From positions 1 through 64,000 of the forward strand of contig JAGFBZ010001896.1 of the NCBI GenBank assembly GCA_018398805.1: a stretch of 64,000 bases of DNA, written 5' to 3'. The notes under the pieces are model-generated. The model made no database searches. It saw only the letters and a program-made list of their open reading frames with translations, and was not told the DNA's origin. Shown in pieces: positions 24,425 to 35,740 of this stretch (position 1 is its first letter; the number at the start of each line of letters is the position of its first letter). This stretch comes from Hirundichthys speculiger (taxonomy: Eukaryota > Chordata > Actinopteri > Beloniformes > Exocoetidae). The position numbers and the translations under genes were made by a program.

Positions 24425-24720
24425 AGTAAAAAAAAAAAAAAAAGACACAAACTGTTTTTTTGTTTGTTTGTTTGTTTTCTACCATGTTTGACTGTAAAAT
24501 AGGGGAAAACCTGTACTGTAGTAGATCGCTTATAATTCCTTATTTATTCATTGTTCATTTATTTATTAATTTATCATTAATTACTATTTATTATTATTAT
24601 TATTTTATTTATATTTATTTATTTTTTATATATTTATTTATTATATTTTTTATTATTATTTTGTTAACTGTCAGAATAGTGGCAGTTTCTTGTTTTGGTT
24701 TTTGATTTTTTATAGTGAAT
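24425..24720. repeat. Low-complexity A/T region
   Basis: Poly-A, TTTG repeats and a TTATTTATTTA-type run. The 81-codon frame here is a product of composition. Confidence 0.8.
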
Positions 24721-24767
24721 TTTTATTTCTTTCCTTAAAGCCAGAGGTTAACACACACCAAGTACAC

Positions 24768-25471
24768 CACATGTGTCAAACACAAGGCCCGCGGGCCAAA
24801 TGTGGCCCGTTACGTCATTTCATGTGGCCCTCGAGAGCTTGTGCATTATTGGCTTAAATTTTAAACCAATATTTTAAGACTTAAAATAAGCTTAAACCGC
24901 TTTGACACGCATATTGACAGTAAACTACATCTCCCATCATGCACTTCGTCATTACCCACAACGATAACAGTAGCTATGAGCAAGACGATTTTTCAGAACA
25001 GAACTGATGGACTTAAGAAAACCTTTACAAACGAACCCCAACATTTCTAAGAAAAGAAATGATGCAAAAGGAATGTAGTTTCATGAATGATGGGAAAACA
25101 ACAGTGTGTCTTTTGTGTTATGAGGCGGTGTCAGTCATGAAAGAGTTTAATCTACGTTGGCATTTTGACAGCAAACACGGAGCTAAGTATGCTAAATTTA
25201 GCCTACAAGAAAAACAAAGATCCGCTTCTGAAACCAAGGTAATGGATACTCTTACAACCACAAACACTGAGTTTAATATAATAATAACTTAAATGTTTGA
25301 AACTTGAAAACATAATAAATACAGAAACCGTTATTTAACATTATGATAAGGTGTAGTTTAATTTATTTTGATTTACATTGCATTTTGTTACATTCATGCT
25401 GTCGATCTGGCTCTTTGAGGGCAGCCATGATGCTGATGTGGCCCTCAGTGGAAATGAGTCTGACACCCCTG
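24768..25471 (+). mobile_element. hAT-Charlie-like non-autonomous element
   Basis: Ends CACATGTGTCAAACAC and GTCTGACACCCCTG, with the exact 8-bp duplication AAGTACAC (24760-24767 and 25472-25479). The interior keeps a BED-like first exon of the transposase on the plus strand (25059-25290). Confidence 0.9.
25059..25290 (+). pseudogene. BED-like N-terminal exon of a Charlie-type hAT transposase
   Basis: Reads TTVCLLCYEAVSVMKEFNLR, then WHFDSKHGAKYAKF. This is the C-x-x-C...H...H finger found at the N-terminus of Charlie/ZBED/GTF2IRD2-type proteins. The start is weaker than in the copy at 31043-31321, and the catalytic core is missing. Confidence 0.6.
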
Positions 25472-26439
25472 AAGTACACTAAAGTCTTACTAAGTCTGGG
25501 TAAGGCCACATGATAATGTTTTTTGGGCGTTGGAAGTTTCTGATTGGCTGACTGACGTCACCTGAGTTATTTGCAGAAACGCCGACTCACCTTCAAACAC
25601 AAGGGAAAGTGAAAAGAAATCAGCTAAGACATCAGGAAGAGAATCGTGGACCTTCACAAGTCTGGTTCATCTTTGGGTCCAGTTCCCAGAATCCTGAGGG
25701 TCTCACGTTCATCCGTTCATATATTAATATTTAATATTAAACCTCATTAGAGCACATCGCATGATTCAGGGAGGGGACTTCTGTGTCTCAGAGACTAAAA
25801 CGAGACTTTGAGGGAAAATCTGCAGATGGACATTAATGGAAAAACCTTGCAAATATGTTGGTTGTAACCAGCAAGAGATTATCAATGTTCTTTACCAACC
25901 TGAGACGAAAAGCCACACAGCAATGAGGAAGCCGGTGCTGCTAACCACCATAAAATTAAATTTAAAAAAAAAGACAGGTTGCAGTTTGGATTTGCACTTT
26001 GGGACACAGATTTGAATATTTTTTGGAGGTGTGTCCTGATGAGACAAAAACTGAATTGTTTGATGGTAGTAACCACCATTATGATCAGATACTGGTCTGC
26101 TTTTTAATCTATTATCTTTAGTGCAATATATTTATCCCTTTATGGGATAAATAAAGTATTTTTCATTTTAATAAAGTATTTTTCATTTTCATTTCATTCA
26201 TTCAACACAGCATATGCAATATTTATTCCCACGGATGATCCAAACCACTGAACACGTGTAGACTTGCATACAGGTCATTGTGCAATAATTATTCACTCCG
26301 TACCCATAATGCAGCTTGTTGAACCACTCGTGGATTGTATAGACTTCACATATGGTTTGCAAATTGTTTTATATTTCTATCTTCAGTTTTTTTATTGTCT
26401 ATATAAAGGATATATACGCACTTTCTGGAAAGAAAGTTA

Positions 26440-26720
26440 AATGTCGGGCGTGGATGGGTCCTCAAAATGGATAATGATCCTAAGCATACCTTCAAATTAG
26501 CCGCGGCTTAAAGTGTCTTAAGGACAACAAAGAGAAGCTATTAGAGTGGCCATCTCAAATCCCCTGACCTCAATCCGGCAGAATATTTGTGAGCGGCGCT
26601 GAAAAAGCAAACGTGACTCAGCTGCACAGCTTCCCTCAGGAGGAAACGGACCCAAATACACGGGAGATGTCGTGAGAAGCTCGCTGCCAAGAACCACTGA
26701 GCCACGTTTGAAGGTTGTAA
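26440..26720 (+). pseudogene. Tc1/mariner transposase relic (DDE domain)
   Basis: A decayed plus-strand frame shows MDNDPKHTFKL, the second catalytic Asp motif of Tc1-like transposases, and about 35 codons later SPDLNPAEYL, the motif with the third acidic residue. Further on, REKLAAKNH is recognisable. Stops and frameshifts are frequent, so it is inactive. Confidence 0.7.
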
Positions 26721-27118
26721 GTCATGAACTCCGGGGTCTTCTGGAGGGAAATCAGAGCCCGTCTGTCTGACAGATAGAGCCCGGTCCAAACTGAGTCATC
26801 CACATTTACGTCAGAATGGTGGAGAAATAGAAGGTTAAAGGTTTTTCCAGGGTCCAGTTGTAGTCCTGATCTCAGACCAGTCGGGCCGCTTTGGAAACGA
26901 CGTTGTGAAGAAGAACGGACCAAAGTTCTGCCTCGACCACACGAGAGGCAACTTTGAGTTCTGCAGGATCTACAAGTTACTGAATCATGTTGTCGTTCAC
27001 CTGAAGTCGTATTTCCGTGATACTAAAACCATCAGATGACTTTAATTATAATGTTACACACATTAAAAAATACATACGAGTAACAACAGGGTACCAACTT
27101 TTATATGTGACTGTGCAA

Positions 27119-28063
27119 TAGGGTTGACTATTGGCAAGGACCTCACAATACGATATGTATCATGATACTTAGTGCTGGGCGATATGGAAAAAAAATCATA
27201 TATCACGATAACGATATATATCACGATATACCATAATAAAGTATGTTTTCAGTTATTCTCTGAAAAGTTTGACAAAAATTTCATTGCTTACTTTCAACTT
27301 TATTTTGAAAGGACATTTAGCTGAACTGTAACAAACATACTTTTAGTGCAGCAAAAACAGGTAGGTACAGAGTACAGTAGCTTTCACGTTTTTTTCAAAG
27401 TGCACAACAGTTTTGAGAGGAAAAACGCATTTTTGCACTGAAGTTCAGCTATAAAAAATAAACACAAATTATTTTTCAACTTTCTGAAATCTGTAACCTT
27501 GTAGTGCAAAGTTTGCAAACCAATATAAAGTGTCTAAAGTAACATCAGGGTTGAAGAGAACTCTGTTAAGGCATTAACCCATGAATAAAAGTGCAAACAT
27601 AAAAGGCTACTTTGTAGAAGTAGATATGTTTCTATCAAATTTATCATGCAGGTTATTTAATTACATATTGCTGTACTAATTGATAAAATTAGGTTAGAAA
27701 CGATAGAAACGATAGAAGAGAAATGGCACGATATACACTTTTATATTGTCCCCACGATATGTATCGTCATATCGCCCAGCACTAAATGATACTTGGGTCA
27801 TGGTGCGATATAATCACAATATCGCGATATATTGCGATATTCTACCCAGTTAATATCAAAATTAAAAGTAGAGATGAAAAATCAAGTTGCTGTATATGTT
27901 CATCAGATGATATTGATCATTCAGAGGACAAATTGAGTCAAAACTATTTGCTTCAAAACAACCTATTTATTGTTTATTATTAGTGTTTTTGAAAAAATTA
28001 TTATTATATTGGGCGGCCGAAGATTGCAATATATTGCCAAATCGATTTTTTTTCACACCCCTA
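27119..28063 (+). mobile_element. hAT-type MITE, family A, with a nested second hAT element
   Basis: Perfect 8-bp duplication CTGTGCAA (27111-27118 and 28064-28071). The interior is interrupted at ATGATACT by the element at 27170-27785. Outside that insertion the sequence matches the other family A copies. Confidence 0.9.
27170..27785. mobile_element. hAT-type element, family B (TAGTGCTGGGCGATATGG), nested
   Basis: Inverted ends TAGTGCTGGGCGATATGG and CATATCGCCCAGCACTAA are flanked by the exact 8-bp duplication ATGATACT (27062-plus-100 to 27169 and 27786-27793, i.e. 27162-27169 on the left). The interior matches, in reverse, the right half of the piggyBac-like element at 18237-19477. No transposase frame. 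Confidence 0.85.
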
Positions 28064-28071
28064 CTGTGCAA

Positions 28072-29206
28072 GGCTTCAGTAAAATTACATTGCTTCTGCC
28101 TCATAGTTAAAAATGATCTGCGTTGTGTTAGGTCAGAATTTTCTTAACTTTTTAGGTCCAGAGTCAGTGCACCTAGAGGGTCTCGCTTTTACACAAATAC
28201 ATATTAGTTACATATTGGAAATAGTATTGTTATCAATAGTATTATTGGAAATAGTATTGTTATCAATAGTATTATTTAATATTCTAGTATTGGAAACATA
28301 AATGACAGTACCCCTTGGTTTATATCATACTGTTTTATTGCTGCTCATTGTTTTTATTACACTGTTTTGTTTAATGAACCATAAGTCCACATCACAGTAT
28401 CTTAGATCATTCTTAGTGTATGTTTTATCTTCACTTTATATCAGAAATGTAGCAAACTAGCCCAGCTGTAGCCGGTTAAAACCATGTGTTAGGAAACAAA
28501 GACCTGGCCAGGTAAAACAGAATAGCATTGTGGGATAGGTAATCATCATTCCTTTTTAGGAAACACCGGCAGCGGATTGGACGAGAGGACCGGACCGGCC
28601 AATGGGAGAGCCAAGTCTAAACCACAGCTCCTCCCCATCTAGTGATGCACATTTCTGTATAAATTGTTGTTGTATCGTTTAATCCTAACAGTTGTGAGTG
28701 AAGTAAATGATATTGTCACTGAGATAAAAATGACCTCGAACAAAGTCCTAGAAAGGTTCCTTGATCTGTATCGAAGCGCAAAAGAAACACCATAAGGAGA
28801 TCATGAGGAGTCGTGTGACTGTACGAAAGGGAAACCAAGAATTATTAATCGCTTCTGGATGCACTAAGCAATAATCATTCACACCAGAAGAAAACAATAG
28901 CTTCAAGTGGTTTGTTTTGAACTGTGGCAGCAGCCTCGGCTCCAGAGAGAGTTAGGGTTGGGTTTCTGTTTTCACACCTGCCTGAGAGCGCTCGAATCCT
29001 TCCAGTCCTCCGACTGAAACAGACGTGAGACTGGCTCGGATACAGCTGCTCCAGGAGTCTCGGGTCTCTTCTGGGACTGGGCGCCTTAAACCGGATGAAC
29101 ATGAGGCAGAACCGTCAACAAACTGTATTCAACATCAATCCGGTCTGGTTGCAGTTTCCAGGTCAGCTTCGTGGGTTTGAGCCTCGTCATGGATCGTTTC
29201 TTTCAA
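28072..29206. other. Intergenic; contains a promoter-like or solo-LTR-like patch near 28560-28680
   Basis: GGATTGGACGAGAGG and GGCCAATGGGAG (CCAAT-type) are followed by CTGTATAAATTGTTG (TATA-like) within about 110 bp. This resembles an LTR U3/R promoter, but clear TG...CA ends and a short target duplication were not established. Confidence 0.25.
28195..28290. repeat. Short tandem duplication (TATTGGAAATAGTATTGTTA)
   Basis: Two adjacent copies of about 36 bp (TATTGGAAATAGTATTGTTATCAATAGTAT-type unit) followed by a third partial unit. No coding meaning. Confidence 0.75.
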
Positions 29207-29214
29207 ACGTCCAC

Positions 29215-29798
29215 TAGGGGTGTGAAAAAAAATCGATTTGGCAATATATCGTCATTTTCGGCCACCCAATATAATATCGATTTTTCCCATTTTTTCAAAA
29301 ACACTAATAATAAACAATAAATAGGTTGTTTTGAAGCAAATAGTTTTGACTCAGTTTGTTCTCTGAATGATCAATGTTAATGCAAAGTGCATAACTGGAA
29401 AAGAAAATGTGCAAAAAGGAACAGAACCACAGCAAACACTATTTTTAATATATATATATATATATATAAAGAGAGAGAAAAGAGAAAACTATAATTATAT
29501 AGTATTATTCTAATTTAATTGACTTGTAACAGATATTAAGGGCTTGTAAGTAGGGGTGTGAAAAAAAAATCGATTTGGCAATATATCGCGATTTTCGGCC
29601 ACCCAATATAATATCTCTTCTTCAGCTTCTAATATCGTTTTTTCCGATTTTTTCAAAAACACTAATAATAAACAATAAATATGTTGTTTTGAAGCAAATA
29701 GTTTTGACTCAGTTTGTCCTCTGAATGATCAATGTTAATGCAAAGTGCATAACTGGAAAAGAAAATGTGCAAATAGGAACAGAACCACAGCAACTATT

Positions 29799-29862
<64 letters not shown>

Positions 29863-30339
29863 ATATATATATAAAAATAATGAGAGAGAGAAAAGAGAAA
29901 ACTATAATTATATAGTATTATTCGAATTTAATTGACTTGTAACTGATATTAAGGGCTTCTAAGTAGGGGCGTGAAAAAAAATCCATTTGGCAATATATCC
30001 CGATTTTCGGCCGCCCAATATAATATCGATTTTTCAGCTCCTCATATCAATTTTTTAGGAAAATTGTTTAATTTTCACATTTAAATTGTTTAAAATTTAA
30101 ATGTGCAAAAACACTATTAATAAACAATAAATAGGTTGTTTTGAAGCAAATAGTTTTGACTCAATTTGTCCTCTGAATGATCAATATCATCTGATGAACA
30201 TATACAGCAACTTGATTTTTCATCTCTACTTTTAATTTTGATATTAACTGGGTAGAATATCACAATATATCGTGATTTGCAATAATATCGTATCATGATA
30301 CATATTGTATTGCGAGGTCCTTGCCAAAACTCACCCCTA
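29215..30339 (-). mobile_element. Composite hAT family A element with three tandem heads
   Basis: One outer target duplication (ACGTCCAC / ACGTCCAT) encloses three successive TAGGGG(T/C)GTGAAAA starts at 29215, about 29552 and about 29964. The first two heads are truncated, each followed by the same unrelated segment (AATGCAAAGTGCATAACTGG ... AAGGGCTT) and an AT microsatellite. Only the third head runs to the normal end ACTCACCCCTA. The outer duplication suggests that the whole composite moved as one unit. Confidence 0.8.
29815..29873. repeat. (AT)n microsatellite
   Basis: About 28 AT units inside the composite hAT. A shorter AT run is present in the preceding head at about 29448-29468. Confidence 0.95.
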
Positions 30340-30347
30340 ACGTCCAT

Positions 30348-30921
30348 CAGAGATTTTCGGTCTGCTTCAGGTCCAAACCGTCTGCAGGTTAGATGTTTTT
30401 GGTTTTTTTTCAGCCAGATGTTGTCGTCCTGAAAGATGATGTCATCATCACCGGACGTCCTTTCAGCTGATGGAACGAGAAAAGTGCCCAAAGCGTCGGT
30501 GTGAACTTTTGCTTTGAATAAAGACATGATGATGTACCTTTACCTGACGGGTTTGGATACAGCATCTGTTTCATCCTCCTCTCCTCTGCTTCACCTGGCA
30601 CCTCTCACATCGGGGCAGCGGTTCACCAGCTCGGTCCAACCAGCTTGGTCCGACCACGGGAGTCCAGCAGCAGATGCTGGATGGTACCAGTCCACCTACG
30701 TCGGTACCATCTCGTGAAGGTTTTTGCCATCGGCGTCTGACAGCTCCTCCACGGGAATCCTGTACCTTCCAGTAACAGATTAGCAGAATTAGATCATTGT
30801 TCTGTGTAGATGATATTAAATCGGTTTTGTCTGAACATCCTCCATTGATTCTGTCACTTTATTCCAGGCATCAGTCACGTCAAACACCTGCTACTTCTTC
30901 TTAACCTTAACCTGCTGTTTG
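30348..30921. other. No gene recognised
   Basis: Unique-looking sequence. The open frame at 30514-30717 has no recognisable motif. Confidence 0.35.
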
Positions 30922-30929
30922 CATTAAAT

Positions 30930-31505
30930 CAGGGGTATCAGACTCATTTTCACTGAGGGCTACATCAGTATCATTAAACTACACTTTATTATATTGTTAA
31001 ATAACGGTTTCTGTATTTATTATGTATTCAAGTTTCAAATATTTAACTCATTATTATATCAAACTCAGAGTTTGTGGTTGTAAGAGTATCTATTACCTTG
31101 GTTTCAGAAGCTTTTTGTTTTTCTTGGGGGCTAAATTTAGCATACTTAGCTCCATGTTTGCTGTCAAAATGCCGACGTTGATTAAACTCTTTCACGACTG
31201 ACTCCGCCTCATAACACAAAAGACAAACTGTTATTTCACCTTGAGATATAAACTTGTAATTGTTTTCCCATCGTTCATTAAACTGCCTTCCTTGTGCATC
31301 AATTTTTCTTTTCTTGGACATGTTGGGATTAGTTTGTCCATCAGTTCTGAAAAATCGTCTCGCCCATAGCTACCGTTATCGTTGTGAGTAACGACGGAAT
31401 GCATGATGGGAGATGTAGTTTATCATCAATATGCGCTTTAAAGCGGCGTAAGTTTATTTTGGGCCTTATAATATTGGTTTAAAGCTCTTTTGTTTGACAC
31501 ATGTG
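30930..31505 (-). mobile_element. hAT-Charlie-like non-autonomous element
   Basis: Ends CAGGGGTATCAGACTC and TTGACACATGTG, with the exact 8-bp duplication CATTAAAT (30922-30929 and 31506-31513). It is shorter than its relatives and carries the cleanest BED-like exon of the family on the minus strand. Confidence 0.9.
31043..31321 (-). CDS. BED-like N-terminal exon of a Charlie-type hAT transposase (open)
   Basis: A 92-residue frame starting MSKKRKIDAQGRQFNERWEN, with TVCLLCYEAESVVKEFNQRR and HFDSKHGAKYAKF. The pattern W...C-x-x-C...H-x4-H is that of the BED-like finger at the N-terminus of Charlie hAT transposases and of the host genes derived from them. It is intact as a domain but has no catalytic region, so at most it would make a short DNA-binding peptide. 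Confidence 0.6.
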   Translation of the reverse strand: MSKKRKIDAQGRQFNERWENNYKFISQGEITVCLLCYEAESVVKEFNQRRHFDSKHGAKYAKFSPQEKQKASETKVIDTLTTTNSEFDIIMS

Positions 31506-31513
31506 CATTAAAT

Positions 31514-32521
31514 GATGTGTTAGTCTTCCTCGTGGACAGCTCATCACACGATGGCGAAGCTTGTCCTGGTCTTTGTTTGTCAGAAACGTTTTAAAATCGT
31601 CCAAAAAGAGCAGCTGTAATTCTTCTTTCCGCTTCACTGAAGGTGAACGTCTTCAACTGGTTTGTGTCTTCTGGGTGAGGAAGTCCACGTTGTTTACCAT
31701 GACACACTGATCCCACGTGCAGCAGCTGCAGAGCAGGAGCAACGCGCAGACTCGCCACTAGAGGGCACAGTTGCACATATATACATATCTACACACATAC
31801 TGAGTGTACCAACTGAATACACAACACAGAAAGGTGCCAGGAATGTTGACAAATTACAAAACAACAAAAAATACATTATTGTTTGATCAAAGACCTGAAT
31901 AATACTCCTCCATGCTGAACAGGAGCAGGCGTCTGGCCTCACTGTCAGTCCTGAGCTCCTCGTGCAGCTTCCATCTTGGACATGATGTCACCACAGCCTG
32001 GAGCAGACATGCCTGCTAGTGGCTGTCAGACAGCCATCACTGCCCCGGTGGCCCCTGGATCCAGCGTTGACATCATGGCGTGTCAACACCAGAGAGGGTG
32101 TTGACGTCCAGATGAATCTGGTGTGAATTGCCGGCCTGCTGGTGCAATGAGGGTGACCACGTGCTCGGCCCACTGCAGGGTGTCTGCTTCTCGGCACATT
32201 TGTTTATTATTATGTTTTTATTTTTTGGGATGCAGGGGATTTAGTGTTCTGCTATATAATGATGTCTATTGCATTTTTATTCAGTTCATCGTTGACGTAT
32301 TTAGTCGCTTCTGTAGCCGTGCACAAAATCAAGATTGAAGAGGTCTTGTCATGTTCTCCAATGACCTTCTGGGGTTTGCAGTTGTTGCAATACTTGAGAC
32401 AAACTTGGACCAAGCTGTTGGACGGATTGCATCTCATTCATCAGCCCATCAGGGGTCAATAACTAGAAGGACCTGAGGTTGTATCTGAGGTTGTATGTCA
32501 CCAAATTCATGACCAGCTGTG
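31514..32521. other. No gene recognised
   Basis: Short open frames only. No defined repeat ends found. Confidence 0.35.
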
Positions 32522-33005
32522 ATTAGAAGTAGGGATGCACAATAACTGTTTAAAACCGATACAGATAACCGATAACTTTCAGCTCCTAAAGGCCGATACC
32601 GATAACCGATAACACACACACATACCTAAGATCATTACATCAATACTATGAACAAAACCAAAAATAGTTTTGACTCTTTAAATGAACAGATATTTATTTT
32701 TTCCTGTGAAAAACTATTGTCAAGCCTCTCAAACATTTTCATAAAGCTATCAAACAAACCTATTTGATATCTCACATCAACTTAAATAAGGTTCATTACT
32801 GACTGATATAAAAAATAAAGGCTCCTTGAACTGATGGAAACACATGCATCAGAATTACTAACTGAAATAGTGCATTCCTAAATGACAATAAAAAATAACG
32901 CACAGGTCATAATGTACTGACACAAGTTAGACTGGTCTGTGTGAATAAACTGAAAAAGTTCACTCCATAGTAACACAAACTTACATTTAAAGGATTTTGA
33001 CTTGT

Positions 33006-33113
33006 CCTCTCAGAGGAGCTGGTGGAGGCGGCCAGGGGGAGGAAGGTCTGGGCCTCGCCACTGAAGCTGCTGCCCCCCGACTCCGGACCAAGCAGGAACT
33101 AATGGATGGATGG
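33006..33113 (+). mobile_element. 5'-truncated non-LTR retrotransposon tail ending (ATGG)n
   Basis: About 108 bp ending CCGACTCCGGACCAAGCAGG and then ATGGATGGATGG. It is flanked by an approximately 16-bp direct duplication (AAGGATTTTGACTTGT / AAGGATTTTGGCTTGT), as expected for target-primed insertion. It resembles the 3' tail of fish LINEs ending in GATG repeats. Confidence 0.7.
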
Positions 33114-33296
33114 AAGGATTTTGGCTTGTGGTTCCATTCAAATAAATGCCTTTAATTAAAGTAAATGAGGTTCAGTAGTTTGTTTTTTTTTTTTTTTTTA
33201 AATCTAATGGAAGCTTTAGATGAGAGAGAAGAGGGAAGGGGAGACTTGCTACTGGTTTGCTCACGTTAGCTCACGTTAGCTCACATTAGCGTGATT

Positions 33297-33497
33297 TCAA
33301 ACACCGTGGAAGCGATGGTTATGTTTCAGGTGGCTGATCAGGTTTGACGTATTAAAGCTTGTGCTATTTTTCCCTCCTTCGCTTGGAGCATTTGTCCCAA
33401 ATAACCAGTGAACTATCTTCTTTTGAAACTTGAATGAAGTTCCATACAATCGCTTTTTTTTTTTCATCAGCACACTGTGCAGCAATGCTGCATTCAA
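33297..33497 (-). pseudogene. C-terminal half of a BED-type zinc-finger exon in the hAT family C copy
   Basis: The minus-strand frame ends NTSNLISHLKHNHRFHGV, the helix with two histidines typical of BED fingers (N-L-x-x-H-L...H). Upstream residues are poorly preserved. It may be a relic of the transposase N-terminus. Confidence 0.5.
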
Positions 33498-33897
33498 GGT
33501 GTAACGTAAATTCCTCCGTTTTCTCGTTTGCTAGTCGTTCTTTTAGCCTTTCATATTTTTTATGTGTAACATGTGTGAAAATACTGCGAATATCAATTCA
33601 AGTCAGCAACTATCAAAATCATTTCCGAGTTAAGTTGTTTTCTGGCATGAGGGAGTATTCTTGATTTTCCTTTACTGAGAAATCGTTTTTCTGATTATGC
33701 CGACGTCACTTGAACATAACATTCACTGCCGGTCATTTAAGACTCAGAGGGAGCGAGACACTGCCGTGTTGACAGAAATATATATGTTATCGGGGCTATT
33801 CGTCGTGATATCGGACTTATCGGGATGACGTCATTATTTCCTGTTATCGGCCTGATAGTTATCAGGTCGATAATTATTGTGCACCCCTAATTAGAAG

Positions 33898-35434
33898 ATT
33901 TTTTTATGAGTATTTACCAAAAAAATAACAATAAGTAAACGACTGCATCCCTCTCCAGCTCTGCTGATGACACTCAGGGTTGCGAGACTGAAATATCTCA
34001 ACAGCTACTCAGCGGATCGGCATGAACGTTTGGTTGAGACATGCCCCCCCCCCCCGAGCATCAGCACCACTGACAGAAGTGATGCGTCGACTTTTAATCT
34101 CACATTAAAGGTTGATCAGGCTTCAGTCGTCTTCTGAGAAATGAGTCACTACTCACCGTGAGATGATCTGTGCTGTCAGAGATTCACATCTTTACCAGAA
34201 GTGTTTCTGGAGTTCATCTGGCTTTTCCAGAAGGTCAACCATGTTCACTAGTTTGGCAACAGTCAGATCTTTTCTCACTGTAACACTTGCAAAGCAGACG
34301 AACTTCCCATCAGCCTCGTCTGATGGCTGCGTCCAGCTCTGAAATGAACGCATCAGCCTGCTAAAATAGCGCAGAGGACGCAGCACGATAAAGATTCTCA
34401 CTTCCCTCGTTGTGGTCTGGTTAAACTCAGAAAGAGATGATGGTGGGGTTGATTAGTTTGCGATTGACTGGATCAGCCGAACGACTACCGTGTACTGTCT
34501 GTTACTGAGTCAGAGGTTCCCCTAAACTCTCCTGCACCCCTGACTTTCAAGCTTATTTGAAATATTAAAAAAACACACAGTGGCATTAAGAGTGGGCGTT
34601 TCTCAGAAGAAAGAAAACAAAGCAGTGCTTTAAAGGTTTAAGGTGTCTTTGTGAAGCTTAAACTGTCAAATTCTGTCTCAATGACAGATGACCCATTGAG
34701 CTCTTATCTGGATTGTGCAGCTGCAGTAGAAGAAGAGTCTTCGGGGAAAAAGAGAGACAACGATGGAGAGAAAGTTTACCGCAGAAGCATTTCACACCTG
34801 AGCTCCAGTTCCTGGTACGACTCAATGGTGTCTGGAAGTGACTCAAATCCAGCTTCATCGTTTCTTTATGACTCCCTGCATCTCTCTGGCTCAGTGCGCC
34901 GTCTCTCCACAGGGGGGCGCTGTTTCCTGACGTTCACGAAGACAACAGGCAGCTGAGTTTATGAGGAGCGCTTCATGTTATGGTTCTAGGTTTTTCTTTA
35001 CTGATATGAATCATATCTATGAGCAACATGCTGCTGATTTTACCGTGTAGGTCTAGTTATCACGTAGAGACTGATGTAAAAATTTAGTACCTATTCTTTT
35101 AATCCTGTTTTTGTGTAAATAAATAAATGAATCATTACAGTGAGTTTTATGTGGCAAATATATCACTTTTTTTCACCATATCATTATTTATTTTACAAAC
35201 CCCCCCAAAAAGGAAAAAAAAAAATAGATCACATAATATCACATTGTCTGTCAACAGAATGCTTAAAAGGAGTTTTGAACGGACGATAAAAACTATTTCC
35301 ACACAACCTTCCACAGTGAGAAAGACAAGATAATGAAACTTCATACTCTGAAATAGTTTGTAGTTTATTGAGGTCTTATTAAAAGAGTATGCTACAAAAA
35401 TAAATTTTACTACTGAATAACAATAAAATACTGA

Positions 35435-35436
<2 letters not shown>
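33898..35436. other. No gene recognised; one 101-codon frame of unknown status
   Basis: The plus frame at 34651-34956 is Ser-rich (SISHLSSSSWYDSMVSGSDS) with no homology I know and no flanking splice or poly(A) context that convinces me. The minus frame at 34192-34401 is likewise unassigned. Confidence 0.3.

Positions 35437-35470
<34 letters not shown>
35437..35470. repeat. Poly-C tract of about 34 bases
   Basis: An uninterrupted C run. G or C runs of 14-24 bases also occur at 14611-14628, 14931-14954, 52149-52167 and 53408-53425. These are prone to length error. Confidence 0.9.
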
Positions 35471-35471
<1 letters not shown>

Positions 35472-35740
35472 CGTGGATTACAGCAAATAATGACTGATTT
35501 TATGTTATTTTACCGATCCCTTTATTTAAAAATTCTGATGGGAATGGATTCTGCTTCTATTAAATGTCATTTATCTATTTATTCAAATAAATAATGAATT
35601 TATTATTTATTAGTTATACTTATTTTAAAGTATGGTATGCAAAAATTAGAAGAAAACAAAGACTAATAGAGGAACTCCGAGTGCGGTGGAAATGGTGTCC
35701 ACTGGGTGGCAGCACCGGTCGAAACCGGTCGTTGGCGGTC

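Larger units (their letters stand above)
32530..33889. mobile_element. hAT-type element, family C
   Basis: Second copy of the family at 15660, with the exact 8-bp duplication ATTAGAAG (32522-32529 and 33890-33897). It carries a LINE 3' end at 33006-33113 and a BED-like remnant on the minus strand at 33297-33497. Confidence 0.9.

Noticed and set aside
27786..27983. A 65-codon frame containing KSRDEKSSCCICSSDDIDHS that recurs in several places (also near 12013, 30117, 44437 and 49333)
   Set aside because: It is the conserved core of the family A MITE read in one frame. Conservation follows from recent common origin of the copies, and start and end vary between copies.
34651..34956. 101-codon Ser-rich plus-strand frame
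   Set aside because: No recognisable domain, no splice or poly(A) context, and comparable length to chance frames in the window. Left unassigned.
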